A stretch of 41,818 nucleotides of DNA from CAYYYG01 sp964591375 (GCA_964591375.1 CAZQAU010000018.1:1-41818), one strand, 5' to 3'; numbered from the stretch's first letter, positions 22,557 through 30,369 are shown. The notes: generated by a model from the letters alone, not told the origin. A program made the numbers and translations.

Positions 22557-24121
22557 TTTTTTTTGATGTTTAGGCGATCTTTATTAAATATCAAATTATG
22601 GTGGAATTTACTTTCCGGATCAATGGGTTGTATTTGCTGCTTATGTTTCTCGATCTCTTCTTGTGTAGCTGTAGGTAGTGTAAAGTGGAAGGTAGATCCT
22701 TTACCCAGTTCGCTTTCAACTGTAATGTGGCCTTTATGCATATCTATAATTGATTTTGTAATGTATAGTCCTAAACCATTTCCTTTTGATCCCTGTTCCA
22801 GAATGCCGGAGATTCGGAAAAATTTAGTGAATAATCTGGGTAACGCATCTTTGGGAATCCCTTGTCCTGTATCGCTTACAGTTATATGAATCAATTTGTG
22901 TTTTTGTACGATAGTAACTTTTATCTGTCCGCCTTCCTGAGTATAATTGACTGCGTTTGCTAGTAAATTTGTCATCACCTGTCCGATACGAAATCCATCA
23001 GCCATTACCGTAGATAAGGGAATGGGCGGTTCTTCGAAGATTAACTGTTGATTTTTCGATTTAGCCTGTTGTGCAATTCCAGAAACGGCAGTTTTCATAA
23101 TGGGTAAAATATCGATCGGTTCCATTTCAACTTTAAACGAATTGCGTTCTATACGAGAGACATTTAGCAAATTATCGATCAGTCGGCCTAAGTTTTCGCT
23201 GCTGATGTCTAATCGGTTAATATACTCTTGTCCCTCTTTATCAATGATCGGGGCGAACTCTTCTTTAAGGAGTGAAATATATCCGCGTATTGAAGTAAGT
23301 GGGGTACGCAGTTCATGAGCTGCCATTGAGACAAAGTCTATTTTCATTTCTTCAAGTTGTTGGTCTTTCGTCGTATCATGCAGAACCATAATACACCCGA
23401 GTTTTGCAGACAGGCTTTCTTTAATCTGACTTACTGTTAATGTAACGTATTTTTCACTGTCTTTGCCATGCAGTTTTACATTTTCTTTATGAACCAAAGA
23501 ACCTTCAAAGCCATCGGTCCGAATTGGACATATTTCTTCCTTACCAAGCACGCGGCCGTTTTCGGAAAATGATATTTTATTGAGAATAGTGCTACCAATA
23601 AGTTCTTCTATTTTATAACCGGTTATTTCGCTGACGGCTTCGTTACCTAATATAATTTTATGATCCAAATCAATAGCTAGAACACCATCGGTAATACTGG
23701 CGATAACAACTTTTAGTTTATTACGTTCGGCTTCGGCCATCTCTTTTTCTTGAGAAAGCTGAGCTGTTTTTTTATCGACCAATGATTTCAGTTGGAGATT
23801 GAATTCATTAAGTTCAACAGCTTTATCATTCCACCGCAGTACCGATCGATTAATCATAATCATTGTGATAAACCACAATCCAAAAATAGGTAGTACAATC
23901 GGGGTACCTTCCTGTGGATTAACATACATAAAAGCACTTGAGACAAGTCCGAGACTATACATGGTAAGCAGCCAGCCTGTAACCATCGCCAGCACCAATC
24001 TACCCCAGGCGTTTTTTTGCACAGCCAGATAAAATTTGTAGCTACGGGAATATAAGTAAATACTACCACCTATAAGAATAGGCCATCCTACAAGAAGAAT
24101 AACTGTACGAAGTGTCTCCAT
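22553..24121 (-). CDS. Membrane sensor histidine kinase with PAS domain
   Basis: 522 residues. Three hydrophobic helices (about 7-24, 41-64, 73-92), a helical linker (about 100-138), a PAS domain (about 135-255, ITDGVLAIDLDHKIILGNEAVSEITGY), the HisKA dimerisation helix with phospho-acceptor H269 (MAAHELRTPLTSIRGY), then HATPase_c: N box NLLANAVNYTQEGG, G1 DTGQGIP, G2 GNGLGLYI. This matches the VicK/PhoR-like class. No response regulator is adjacent, so it is an orphan kinase here. A start at 24142 is possible, but TATACT six bases before 24121 favours the shorter form. Confidence 0.94.
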   Translation of the reverse strand: METLRTVILLVGWPILIGGSIYLYSRSYKFYLAVQKNAWGRLVLAMVTGWLLTMYSLGLVSSAFMYVNPQEGTPIVLPIFGLWFITMIMINRSVLRWNDKAVELNEFNLQLKSLVDKKTAQLSQEKEMAEAERNKLKVVIASITDGVLAIDLDHKIILGNEAVSEITGYKIEELIGSTILNKISFSENGRVLGKEEICPIRTDGFEGSLVHKENVKLHGKDSEKYVTLTVSQIKESLSAKLGCIMVLHDTTKDQQLEEMKIDFVSMAAHELRTPLTSIRGYISLLKEEFAPIIDKEGQEYINRLDISSENLGRLIDNLLNVSRIERNSFKVEMEPIDILPIMKTAVSGIAQQAKSKNQQLIFEEPPIPLSTVMADGFRIGQVMTNLLANAVNYTQEGGQIKVTIVQKHKLIHITVSDTGQGIPKDALPRLFTKFFRISGILEQGSKGNGLGLYITKSIIDMHKGHITVESELGKGSTFHFTLPTATQEEIEKHKQQIQPIDPESKFHHNLIFNKDRLNIKKN

Positions 24122-24127
24122 ATTTTC

Positions 24128-24133
24128 AGTATA
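24128..24133 (-). promoter_or_regulatory. -10 box (TATACT), leaderless kinase promoter
   Basis: TATACT on the minus strand, followed by GAAAAT and the ATG at 24121. Confidence 0.6.
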
Positions 24134-24148
24134 TCGTATCAAAATAAA

Positions 24149-24952
24149 TTATGCAGATCTATATTTAGTAAGCATGACCAATGTAAAGATAGCAATTGTT
24201 ATCAGTACAATGGTGCCTCCGGTCGATAGATCAAGATAGTAGGCAGTAATTATGCCTGAGAAAACAGAGCAGATGGATATAATTTCGGCAATAATAATAG
24301 TTTTTTTAAAGCTCGTTTTAAACTGTAGAGCAGTTACAACAGGTACTACAATCAGAGCAGAAATTAATAAAATTCCAATTATAGGAATAGCTAATGAAAC
24401 GGTCAAAGCAGTGAGGGTGATGAGTAAGATATTGATAAATTTTGTAGGAATGCCACTTACACGAGCGGCTTCTTCATCAAAAGTCACATACACAAGTTCT
24501 TTATAGAACGCGACTAGAAGTGTGATAACGATAAATCCTAAGATAGCAATTATATAAACATCAGATTGTTTGACGGTTACAATAGAACCAAATAAATAGC
24601 TAAAGAGATCTGCACTAAATCCGTGCGCCAGACTAATAAGAACAATAGCTAATGCTAAGCTCCCGGATAGAAAAATAGCTAATGCCGATTCACCATAGAC
24701 AGCCTTTGAGATTCTCAGACGTTCAATAAGGAATGATGAAATAACAGAAGCCCCAATAGCTGTTAATATAGGATTTATGTTAAATAAAAGTCCAATCGCC
24801 ACACCTGCAAGCGAGACATGCGAAAGAGTATCGGCAATAAGAGAGTATCGGCGTAGCACCAAAAACATACCGATGAAAGGAGCAATAATAGCAATCAGAA
24901 TGCCCGCTTCCAGTCCCCGTAGTATAAATCCGTACTGAAATATTTCAAACAT
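24149..24952 (-). CDS. znuB: Zinc ABC transporter permease
   Basis: A 267-residue ABC-3 family permease with about eight helices. It has RRYSLIADTLSHVSLAGVAIG, which is the family's conserved first loop, and a central VTFDEEAARVSGIP segment. It forms the membrane channel for the metal carried by the binding protein at 25705. It is the last gene of zur-znuA-znuC-znuB, directly adjacent to the ATPase gene. Zinc rather than manganese is inferred from the binding protein's ligands and the Zur-like regulator. Confidence 0.93.
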   Translation of the reverse strand: MFEIFQYGFILRGLEAGILIAIIAPFIGMFLVLRRYSLIADTLSHVSLAGVAIGLLFNINPILTAIGASVISSFLIERLRISKAVYGESALAIFLSGSLALAIVLISLAHGFSADLFSYLFGSIVTVKQSDVYIIAILGFIVITLLVAFYKELVYVTFDEEAARVSGIPTKFINILLITLTALTVSLAIPIIGILLISALIVVPVVTALQFKTSFKKTIIIAEIISICSVFSGIITAYYLDLSTGGTIVLITIAIFTLVMLTKYRSA

Positions 24953-25714
24953 TTAATGATTATGTAAAACTAGTTTAACTTGGTTACCATATATTTTTTC
25001 AAGTCCGCCGTTTTTAAAAAAATCTGGTGGCTTACTTTCATATAGTAATGTTTTATTGACACATGCAAGTTCTGTGACTTCATGAGCAACAACATCGACG
25101 TCATGAGAAATTAAAATTAAGGTTATATTTAGTTCTAAGTTAAGTTTCTTTAACAGTTTATAAAATGCTTCCTGCGTATTTATGTCTACTCCTACAGTTG
25201 GTTCATCCAGAAAGATTACTTGAGGTTCGTTAGCAAGTGCACGGGCGATGAAAACACGTTGTTGCTGTCCTCCTGAGAGATCTCCAATTATACGATTTTT
25301 ATATTCATCCATTTCAACTTGCTTGAGTGCATGATTAATAAGTGCGTTATCATGTGTATTAAGCGAATTGAAAAGCCCCTTTTTCCCATAACGTCCCATA
25401 GAAACAACTTCGTATACGGTAGCGGGGAATTTACTGTCAAAACTGGCCGCTTTTTGAGGGACATACCCGATTTTAGACCATTCATTAAAAGTGGAGAGTT
25501 CTTTACCGAATAAATGTACGGAACCTGATGTTGGTTTTAATAGACCAAGCATAATTTTAAGAAGTGTTGTTTTTCCACCACCATTGGGTCCAATTATGCC
25601 AAGGTAATCACCCTGATGAATGTTTAAATTCACATGTTCAAGAACCAGCTCTTTGCTATAGCTAAATGATACATCTTTGAGCTCTATAATATTTTTAGTA
25701 TGATCTACTTGCAT
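24953..25714 (-). CDS. znuC: Zinc ABC transporter ATP-binding protein
   Basis: A 253-residue ABC ATPase with Walker A GPNGGGKTT (about 40-48), the signature LSGGQQQRV, Walker B VIFLDEPTVGVD and an H-loop ISHD. It resembles ZnuC/MntB-type ATPases. It overlaps the 3' end of the binding-protein gene by 10 bp and ends where the permease gene starts, so the three are translated as one unit. Confidence 0.94.
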   Translation of the reverse strand: MQVDHTKNIIELKDVSFSYSKELVLEHVNLNIHQGDYLGIIGPNGGGKTTLLKIMLGLLKPTSGSVHLFGKELSTFNEWSKIGYVPQKAASFDSKFPATVYEVVSMGRYGKKGLFNSLNTHDNALINHALKQVEMDEYKNRIIGDLSGGQQQRVFIARALANEPQVIFLDEPTVGVDINTQEAFYKLLKKLNLELNITLILISHDVDVVAHEVTELACVNKTLLYESKPPDFFKNGGLEKIYGNQVKLVLHNH

Positions 25715-26625
25715 TCGAGTGCGGTGCGTAAATTAGTAAGGTTAGTTTTCATAATGGTAAAATAATTTTCTCCCAATTGCATTTGTTTTTCCGGTATCCC
25801 TTCAATAGGATCAAGAGTAAGTGTTTGAGCATTGATTTCCTGAGCAAGAGTTTGAGAAAGTTTGGGGCTAACTAAACTTTCAAAAAAAATATATTTTATA
25901 TGTTTTGATTTTATAAGATCAGCGGTTTGAGCTAATTGTTTTGTTGAAGGTTCCTCCTCAGGGCTTATTCCGGAAATAGAAATTTGCTGCAGATTATAGG
26001 TGGTCGCTAAATATGCAAACGCCGCATGAGATGTTACAAAGACATTTTTGTTACAGATACTAAGACCTTTTACGTAAGTGCTATGAAGATTTTCCATTTG
26101 GGAAAGTAAGATCTGTGTATTTTTTTCATACTGTATTTGGTTTTGTGGATCAGCCTGAATGAGACCTTTTGAGATTATATTTATTATTTCTTTTGCAAGA
26201 ATAGGAGAAAGCCAAACATGCGGATCGGGTCGAGAATGGCTGTCTTCGACCAACTGCTGGTCAGCTAATTTTTCTCCCGTAATGATTAGTTTGTTTTTTA
26301 AAGTGTCCTTTAATCTTTCAGCCCAAGACTCAAATTTCGCGCCATTTACGATTACAAGATCAGCTTTTTCAATCAGTGCCATGTCACGTGCCGTTGGTTC
26401 GTAATCATGTGGTTCAGCACCAGCAGGAGTAATGTTATATACATCTGCGTATTCTCCGGCGATCTGAGTTGAAAAAAAATATAGTGGATAAAATGAAGCT
26501 GTTACTTGTAATTTTTTATCTTTTTTTGATACAGTATTATTCTTACCTAGTAATACACTAATTAAAAAGATTCCCAGACAGATGCCAGCAAATAGTAATA
26601 AGTTTCTCAAAATATTATTTTTCAT
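25705..26625 (-). CDS. znuA: Zinc ABC transporter substrate-binding protein
   Basis: A 306-residue cluster A-I metal-binding protein. An N-terminal hydrophobic segment (8-26) acts as a signal or anchor; no lipobox is clear, though C16 sits inside it. Ligand candidates are H73 (EPHDYEP), H136 (DPHVWL), H200 (TSHAAFAYL) and D272 (LDPIEG). Three His plus an acidic residue is the zinc-type pattern; manganese proteins usually have Glu in the third place. The His-rich loop of many ZnuA proteins is reduced to DSHSRPDPH. The start codon overlaps the end of the regulator gene. Confidence 0.93.
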   Translation of the reverse strand: MKNNILRNLLLFAGICLGIFLISVLLGKNNTVSKKDKKLQVTASFYPLYFFSTQIAGEYADVYNITPAGAEPHDYEPTARDMALIEKADLVIVNGAKFESWAERLKDTLKNKLIITGEKLADQQLVEDSHSRPDPHVWLSPILAKEIINIISKGLIQADPQNQIQYEKNTQILLSQMENLHSTYVKGLSICNKNVFVTSHAAFAYLATTYNLQQISISGISPEEEPSTKQLAQTADLIKSKHIKYIFFESLVSPKLSQTLAQEINAQTLTLDPIEGIPEKQMQLGENYFTIMKTNLTNLRTALECK

Positions 26626-27032
26626 TATTTATTATGGCAGTTTATACATATGCCAAAAAATTCTAAATGATGATGGTCTATCTTAAATGATGTTTTTTTT
26701 TGTACTTCTTGTAAAAGATTTTTTTCATTGATTTCTATATCCTCAATCGTACCGCATCGATTACAAACAAGATGATGGTGATGGTTTTTGTCGTTAACTA
26801 ATTCATATCTTTTTTTATCTTCTCCGAGTTCGATTACATGGACAATGCCCATATTCACAAATAATTCAAGCGATCGGTAAATTGACGCAAGATCTATATG
26901 TATGTTCTTTTTATTGAGTTCCTTATCCATTTCCTGTACCGTTAAGGGGTATTTATCTAGGATTTTCAGTAGTTCCTCTCGCGGTTTTGTTATACGATAC
27001 CCTTTATTTTTCAGTTCTTCCAGTATTTTCAT
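26625..27032 (-). CDS. zur: Fur-family regulator, probably Zur
   Basis: A 135-residue Fur-superfamily repressor. The winged-helix domain occupies about 1-80 (GYRITKPREELLKIL, DLASIYRSLELFVNMGIVH). The dimerisation domain has a HHHH metal stretch (about 85-89), the structural zinc pairs CNRC and CINC, and a second HHH. It is first in the zinc-uptake operon, and a 19-bp palindrome lies inside its promoter. Repression of its own operon in zinc-replete cells is the likely role. Fur or Mur specificity cannot be excluded from sequence alone. Confidence 0.9.
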   Translation of the reverse strand: MKILEELKNKGYRITKPREELLKILDKYPLTVQEMDKELNKKNIHIDLASIYRSLELFVNMGIVHVIELGEDKKRYELVNDKNHHHHLVCNRCGTIEDIEINEKNLLQEVQKKTSFKIDHHHLEFFGICINCHNK

Positions 27033-27049
27033 ATGCTACAGAATAACTT

Positions 27050-27078
27050 ATTATTGCAAATCATTCGCAATATGTCAA
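27050..27078 (-). promoter_or_regulatory. Sigma70-type promoter of the zinc operon with Zur-type operator
   Basis: Minus strand: TTGACA (27073-27078), a 17-bp spacer, and AATAAT (27050-27055). The spacer and -10 contain ATTGCGAAT-G-ATTTGCAAT (27053-27071), a 9-1-9 inverted repeat with one mismatch. This is the size and symmetry of a Fur-family box and is placed to block polymerase. Confidence 0.82.
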
Positions 27079-27095
27079 CTGTAGTTGAAAAAAAA

Positions 27096-27665
27096 TTAAT
27101 AGTATTTTCGAATAGAGCTGACGACTACTCCTCCTACTTCGAGATTCTGTTGAGGGTATATAGGCTGATATTTCGGGTTGGCGGGTTCCAGATATACAGT
27201 GTTGTTATCTTTTTTAAAAAATTTGAGAGTCCATTCATTATCGACAAAGGCTGCTATAATATCACCGGTTTTTGGTTCGCGTTTTTTATCTAAGATTACA
27301 AGGTCACCTGGTTGTAACCCTGCATTAATCATAGAATCACCAGATACTTTCAAAAGATATGTATATCCAGGATTTCCTACCAGATAATTATCCAGTGAGA
27401 CCGATTCTGTTTCATATACCGGATCATCAGTGGGGGAGCCGGCCTTAATTACTCCCAGAAGTGGAAGACGAAAAAATTCGTCTCCGGGAATTAATTTGCG
27501 ATCTTCCATATAGAGAACACCTTCATCGATCCATTTACGGACAATATATGCGACTGCGTTTGGTGATGCAAAACCAAACATACGAGCCATTTCACGGAAA
27601 GTCGGTAAGCGTTTATAACGATGATAAAATTTTTTGACTTTATCGAGCAGTTGTTCGTTTATCAT
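27096..27665 (-). CDS. lexA: LexA repressor
   Basis: About 189 residues. The N-terminal winged helix (2-60) includes RLPTFREMARMFGFASPNAV. The cleavage site is A75-G76 (VIKAG). The protease dyad is S111 (SGDSMI) and K148 (EWTLKFF). It represses DNA-damage genes and self-cleaves when RecA is activated. An open frame extends to 27728, but that segment holds the promoter and two operators, so the start is set at 27665 (MINEQLLDKV). It lies upstream of, and is transcribed in the same direction as, the zinc operon, which has its own promoter. Confidence 0.94.
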   Translation of the reverse strand: MINEQLLDKVKKFYHRYKRLPTFREMARMFGFASPNAVAYIVRKWIDEGVLYMEDRKLIPGDEFFRLPLLGVIKAGSPTDDPVYETESVSLDNYLVGNPGYTYLLKVSGDSMINAGLQPGDLVILDKKREPKTGDIIAAFVDNEWTLKFFKKDNNTVYLEPANPKYQPIYPQQNLEVGGVVVSSIRKYY

Positions 27666-27671
27666 ATTTAT

Positions 27672-27722
27672 TGTACAAATGTATAATAACCTCATTTTAT
27701 TGTACATTTGTACAGTTGTCAA
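27672..27722 (-). promoter_or_regulatory. lexA promoter with two LexA-type operators
   Basis: Minus strand: TTGACA (27717-27722), 17-bp spacer, TAAAAT (27694-27699). Operator 1, TGTACAAATGTACA (27701-27714), fills the spacer. Operator 2, TATACATTTGTACA (27672-27685), lies just after the predicted transcription start. Operator 1 with its flanking bases, CTGTACAAATGTACAA, differs by one end base from the proteobacterial CTGT-N8-ACAG box, and it is unlike the Bacillus GAAC-N4-GTTC box. Confidence 0.85.
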
Positions 27723-27757
27723 TCGCAATATATATCAGTTATCAGACTTTATAAATA

Positions 27758-27774
27758 ATCAGATCTGATATACT
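27758..27774 (+). promoter_or_regulatory. Palindrome plus extended -10 upstream of the 27872 gene
   Basis: ATCAGATCTGAT (27758-27769), a perfect 12-bp palindrome, runs into TG-A-TATACT (-10 at 27769-27774). The implied leader is about 90 nt and contains a small hairpin (27793-27809). Confidence 0.5.
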
Positions 27775-27871
27775 ACATTTATAAAAATATCTTCTGAAAA
27801 CTATTCAGATAAGACGTTTTTATACCAATCTAGACCTTGAGTTTCGGAGTAAGAGAGTAAGAGGAATGAAA

Positions 27872-28132
27872 ATGAACTATCAAAAGATTGATGCTGTATT
27901 AAGTACTCAACTGTTAAAAAATAGGCAGACTTACCACATATTTCTGCGAACCAATCGTTCTATTGATATAGTCATTCTTGACTGGCTTAAAGGGAAAAAT
28001 CTCAATGTTTCCGATCGGATATTGGGCAAAGAGATCGTTACATTAAATGTTTCTAAAGCCATTATCGAGGAACTGTCAGCACAAGAATGGGTTGGAATTC
28101 TAGAAGGGAGTGGCAGTCTGCGGTTAACGTAG
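27872..28132 (+). CDS. Small protein of unknown function, divergent from lexA
   Basis: About 86 residues: MNYQKIDAVLSTQLLKNRQT ... LDWLKGKNLNVSDRILGKEI ... ISKAIIEELSAQEWVGILEG. No transmembrane segment or signal; mixed alpha/beta. I do not recognise a family. An ATG at 27866 is in frame, but the Shine-Dalgarno AAGAGGA directly abuts it and is correctly spaced for 27872. A long leader and a strong terminator show it to be an independent gene. Confidence 0.68.
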   Translation: MNYQKIDAVLSTQLLKNRQTYHIFLRTNRSIDIVILDWLKGKNLNVSDRILGKEIVTLNVSKAIIEELSAQEWVGILEGSGSLRLT

Positions 28133-28157
28133 TAACGTAGGTTTAATTCAAGGTTAG

Positions 28158-28194
28158 GCAGGCGTTTATACATCATAGACGCCTGCATATTTTT
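28158..28194 (+). terminator. Rho-independent terminator after the 27872 gene
   Basis: GCAGGCGTTTAT pairs with ATAGACGCCTGC (12 bp, one G-U) around ACATC, followed by a five-T run. Confidence 0.9.
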
Positions 28195-28238
28195 CCGTAA
28201 TCTTACTTGTTTAGTATATTTTTCTTATAAATTGATTC

Positions 28239-28244
28239 TATCCT
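28239..28244 (+). promoter_or_regulatory. -10 box (TATCCT) before the 28251 micro-ORF
   Basis: TATCCT ends 6 nt before the ATG at 28251, as in other leaderless genes here. Confidence 0.35.
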
Positions 28245-28250
28245 TTTTAT

Positions 28251-28355
28251 ATGAAAAAAGGTTTTATCGGAATTAAATTTTTATTTTGGCCATCAATTAT
28301 TATTAGTATTATTTTATCCATACTACTAACAATAATTTTGAATGTCATTTTTTAA
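28251..28355 (+). CDS. 34-residue single-pass membrane micropeptide (candidate)
   Basis: MKKGFIGIKFLFWPSIIISI followed by ILSILLTIILNVIF: a short basic head and one hydrophobic helix of about 20-25 residues. It has a promoter-like hexamer at leaderless distance and sits between two transcription units. The length is too small for certainty, and no homologue is recalled. It might be a toxin-like or regulatory membrane peptide, but nothing nearby looks like an antidote. Confidence 0.4.
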   Translation: MKKGFIGIKFLFWPSIIISIILSILLTIILNVIF

Positions 28356-28374
28356 CTAGTTAGATTGCAGATTT

Positions 28375-28611
28375 TCAAAAAGGTTCAGGAATTACACGAC
28401 CTATTTCGACGAAAACAATAGCGCCAATAACTCCTAAAATAATTACACCGATACTGAGGGTAATGAATTGTGCAATGATGGTTCCGCAAATTAATGCGCC
28501 AATCATACCAAAAATAGCATCAGTTACCGGATCTACATTCTTACCTTTTTGTAGTTTTGACATAATAATTCCGGCTAATAATCCTGTAAAAAAAAGAATA
28601 TATATAGTCAT
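28375..28611 (-). CDS. GlsB/YeaQ/YmgE family membrane protein
   Basis: 78 residues, three hydrophobic helices, with the transglycosylase-associated (GlsB/YeaQ) pattern: ILFFTGLLAGIIMSKLQKGK, DAIFGMIGALICG and the C-terminal IGAIVFVEIGRVI. Family members are small stress-induced membrane proteins of unclear function; the 'transglycosylase' label is historical. A Shine-Dalgarno AAGGGG precedes the ATG. Confidence 0.88.
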   Translation of the reverse strand: MTIYILFFTGLLAGIIMSKLQKGKNVDPVTDAIFGMIGALICGTIIAQFITLSIGVIILGVIGAIVFVEIGRVIPEPF

Positions 28612-28710
28612 ATATACATCATCCCCTTTCTGTGTCCACTATATAAAAAAACTTATTTTAAGACAGTGATTTATGTCAATATGACAGGTTAGTTGATTTG
28701 ACTTGTCGTT

Positions 28711-28716
28711 TATAAT
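28711..28716 (+). promoter_or_regulatory. -10 box (TATAAT), leaderless pseudopilin promoter
   Basis: TATAAT ends 5 nt before the ATG at 28722. Confidence 0.6.
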
Positions 28717-28721
28717 CCACT

Positions 28722-29180
28722 ATGTTTATTCATATGTTTAAACATGGTTTTACTCTGGTTGAGTTGTTAGTTGTCATCGGAATACTAGCAGTGTTACTGG
28801 GTATTACTCTATTAGCTATTAATCCTGCCCGACAGTTTGCCCTCGCGAACAACACTAAACGAAAAAATGATATAAAAGCAATTCTCGATGCCATAAACCA
28901 GTATCAAGTAGAGAATAGAGGCTCACTTCCGGCTGGGATTACCACAACATCCGCGGTTATTGGAAATGGATCAGGACAAGTTAATATCTGTTCGGCATTA
29001 GTTACTACATATCTGGCTGCTTTACCGGTTGATCCATTAACGAATAATGGAAGCAATGTTACCAACTGTACGGCTTCATACAATACGAATTATTCTATTT
29101 ATCGGAGTGCTTCCGATAGTAGACTTACTATCACCGCTCCCGCAGCCGAGTTGGGTGTTAGCATAACGGTAACCAGATGA
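28722..29180 (+). CDS. Type IV pilin / pseudopilin-like protein
   Basis: 152 residues. Short leader, then the prepilin site G-FTLVELLVVIGILAVLLGITL with Glu at +5 and the hydrophobic helix; cleavage would follow G9. The globular part has Cys pairs and the end of a minor-pilin or GspG-like fold (LAALPVDPLTNNG), a loop seen in secretion pseudopilins. No pilus-assembly genes are in the window. It could be an uptake or surface pilus subunit. The second Met (28734) is an alternative start with a shorter leader. Confidence 0.9.
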   Translation: MFIHMFKHGFTLVELLVVIGILAVLLGITLLAINPARQFALANNTKRKNDIKAILDAINQYQVENRGSLPAGITTTSAVIGNGSGQVNICSALVTTYLAALPVDPLTNNGSNVTNCTASYNTNYSIYRSASDSRLTITAPAAELGVSITVTR

Positions 29181-29221
29181 TCTGCTTTTATTCTTATTTA
29201 TAATATCAGCAGCAAGTGTGT

Positions 29222-29230
29222 TGCTATAAT
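29222..29230 (+). promoter_or_regulatory. Extended -10 (TGCTATAAT), leaderless promoter
   Basis: TG-C-TATAAT ends 7 nt before the ATG at 29238. Confidence 0.65.
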
Positions 29231-29237
29231 TACATAC

Positions 29238-30029
29238 ATGAAGCATATACTTAAAACACTTGAGAAGAAATTTGATACATTGGGTAATGAGAATCTTACT
29301 TACTATTTGATTGGCGGACAGATACTATCATTTATACTGATTCAGTTTCGACCTGAATATAGTAGTACATTTGCGTTGGAGGGGAGTGCTTTAATTCAGG
29401 GACAATGGTGGAGGTTAATAACTTTTTTATTCTATCCGATATCCAGAGATCTCTTCTTTGCGGTTTTCGTTTGGTATATATTTTATCTTTATGGAAGTGT
29501 TCTAGAACGTCGTTGGGGATCATTTCGTTTTTTTGCGTATTTGTTCATATCTTACATGGGAAGTATTATAGCGTCAATAATTTTCCCTTTTTTTTCTATA
29601 ACAAATGGATATATGTATAGCTCTTTGTTTCTTGCGTTTGCATATTTGTTTCCCGATTTTCAGCTTTTGATTTTTTTTATATTACCGGTGAAAGTTAAGT
29701 GGTTAGCCTTGATCGCCTGGGTTGGTATTACTGGCTCTTTTCTGTTTGGTCCTATTTCTACAAAAGTATTGACGTTTTTTTCAGTAAGTAATTTTTTGAT
29801 TTTTTTTGGTAAAGATGTGCTATTAGAATTGCGTTCACGATTAACTCATTTACCCATATCTTCTATCTCCGTAGTCAAACGAAAAGCATATCATGTGTGT
29901 GCTGTGTGTGGTGATAATGAAGTCGATAATCCTCGTATGCAGATTCGGTATTGTAGTAAATGTGTGCCATCGTTATGTTATTGTATAGAGCACATTAGAA
30001 ATCATCAGCATGTAATTAAGTCAAATTAA
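29238..30029 (+). CDS. Rhomboid/Der1-like membrane protein with C-terminal zinc-binding tail
   Basis: 263 residues. The membrane part has about six helices (20-195) and rhomboid-superfamily features: GQWWRLITFLFYP (the WR loop) and LYGSVLERRWGSFRFFAYLFISY. The catalytic GxSG motif is not found; the nearest Ser pair is in NGYMYSSLF, and no matching His is clear. It is therefore more like a Der1-type pseudoprotease. Residues 221-258 form a Cys/His cluster (C221, C224, C239, C242, C247, C249, H252, H256, H258) probably binding zinc on the cytosolic side. Function is unknown; membrane-protein quality control is a guess. Confidence 0.72.
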   Translation: MKHILKTLEKKFDTLGNENLTYYLIGGQILSFILIQFRPEYSSTFALEGSALIQGQWWRLITFLFYPISRDLFFAVFVWYIFYLYGSVLERRWGSFRFFAYLFISYMGSIIASIIFPFFSITNGYMYSSLFLAFAYLFPDFQLLIFFILPVKVKWLALIAWVGITGSFLFGPISTKVLTFFSVSNFLIFFGKDVLLELRSRLTHLPISSISVVKRKAYHVCAVCGDNEVDNPRMQIRYCSKCVPSLCYCIEHIRNHQHVIKSN

Positions 30030-30045
30030 TTTTATAAATACATAA

Positions 30046-30369
30046 ATGAATATGTCTTTTCGAGATAGAGTTTATGCAATAACAAATAAAATACCGCGCG
30101 GAAAAGTAGCAACCTATGGACAGATCGCCGCGCTTGCGGGTAATAAAAATGCAGCCCGAGCTGTTGGAATGTGTATGAGGACAAATCCGAATGCACCTCA
30201 TACTCCCTGCCATCGAGTCGTGGCGGCAAACGGTAGTTTAACTGGTTATTCTGCAGGAAATGGTGTTATAACAAAAAAGAAAATGTTACAGGAGGAAGGT
30301 GTAATATTTAAAGAAAATAATGTTAATCTTTCTGTGTCTCAGTGGCAGCCGCAGTCCAAATCTTTTTAA
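30046..30369 (+). CDS. MGMT-family DNA-binding domain protein
   Basis: 107 residues (105 if the second Met at 30052 is used). It is the DNA-binding domain of O6-alkylguanine methyltransferase alone: DRVYAITNKIPRGKVATYGQIAALAG, RAVGMCMRTNP, and the active-site motif PCHRVV with its cysteine (C55). It lacks the N-terminal Ada/MGMT domain. Stand-alone forms with Trp instead of Cys are alkyltransferase-like (ATL) proteins. Here the Cys is kept, so methyl transfer is possible. Its last 47 bp overlap the convergent PAP2 gene. Confidence 0.92.
   Translation: MNMSFRDRVYAITNKIPRGKVATYGQIAALAGNKNAARAVGMCMRTNPNAPHTPCHRVVAANGSLTGYSAGNGVITKKKMLQEEGVIFKENNVNLSVSQWQPQSKSF

Noticed and set aside
27666..27728. 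N-terminal extension of LexA
   Set aside because: The region holds the promoter and two operators. The residues do not belong to the LexA fold.
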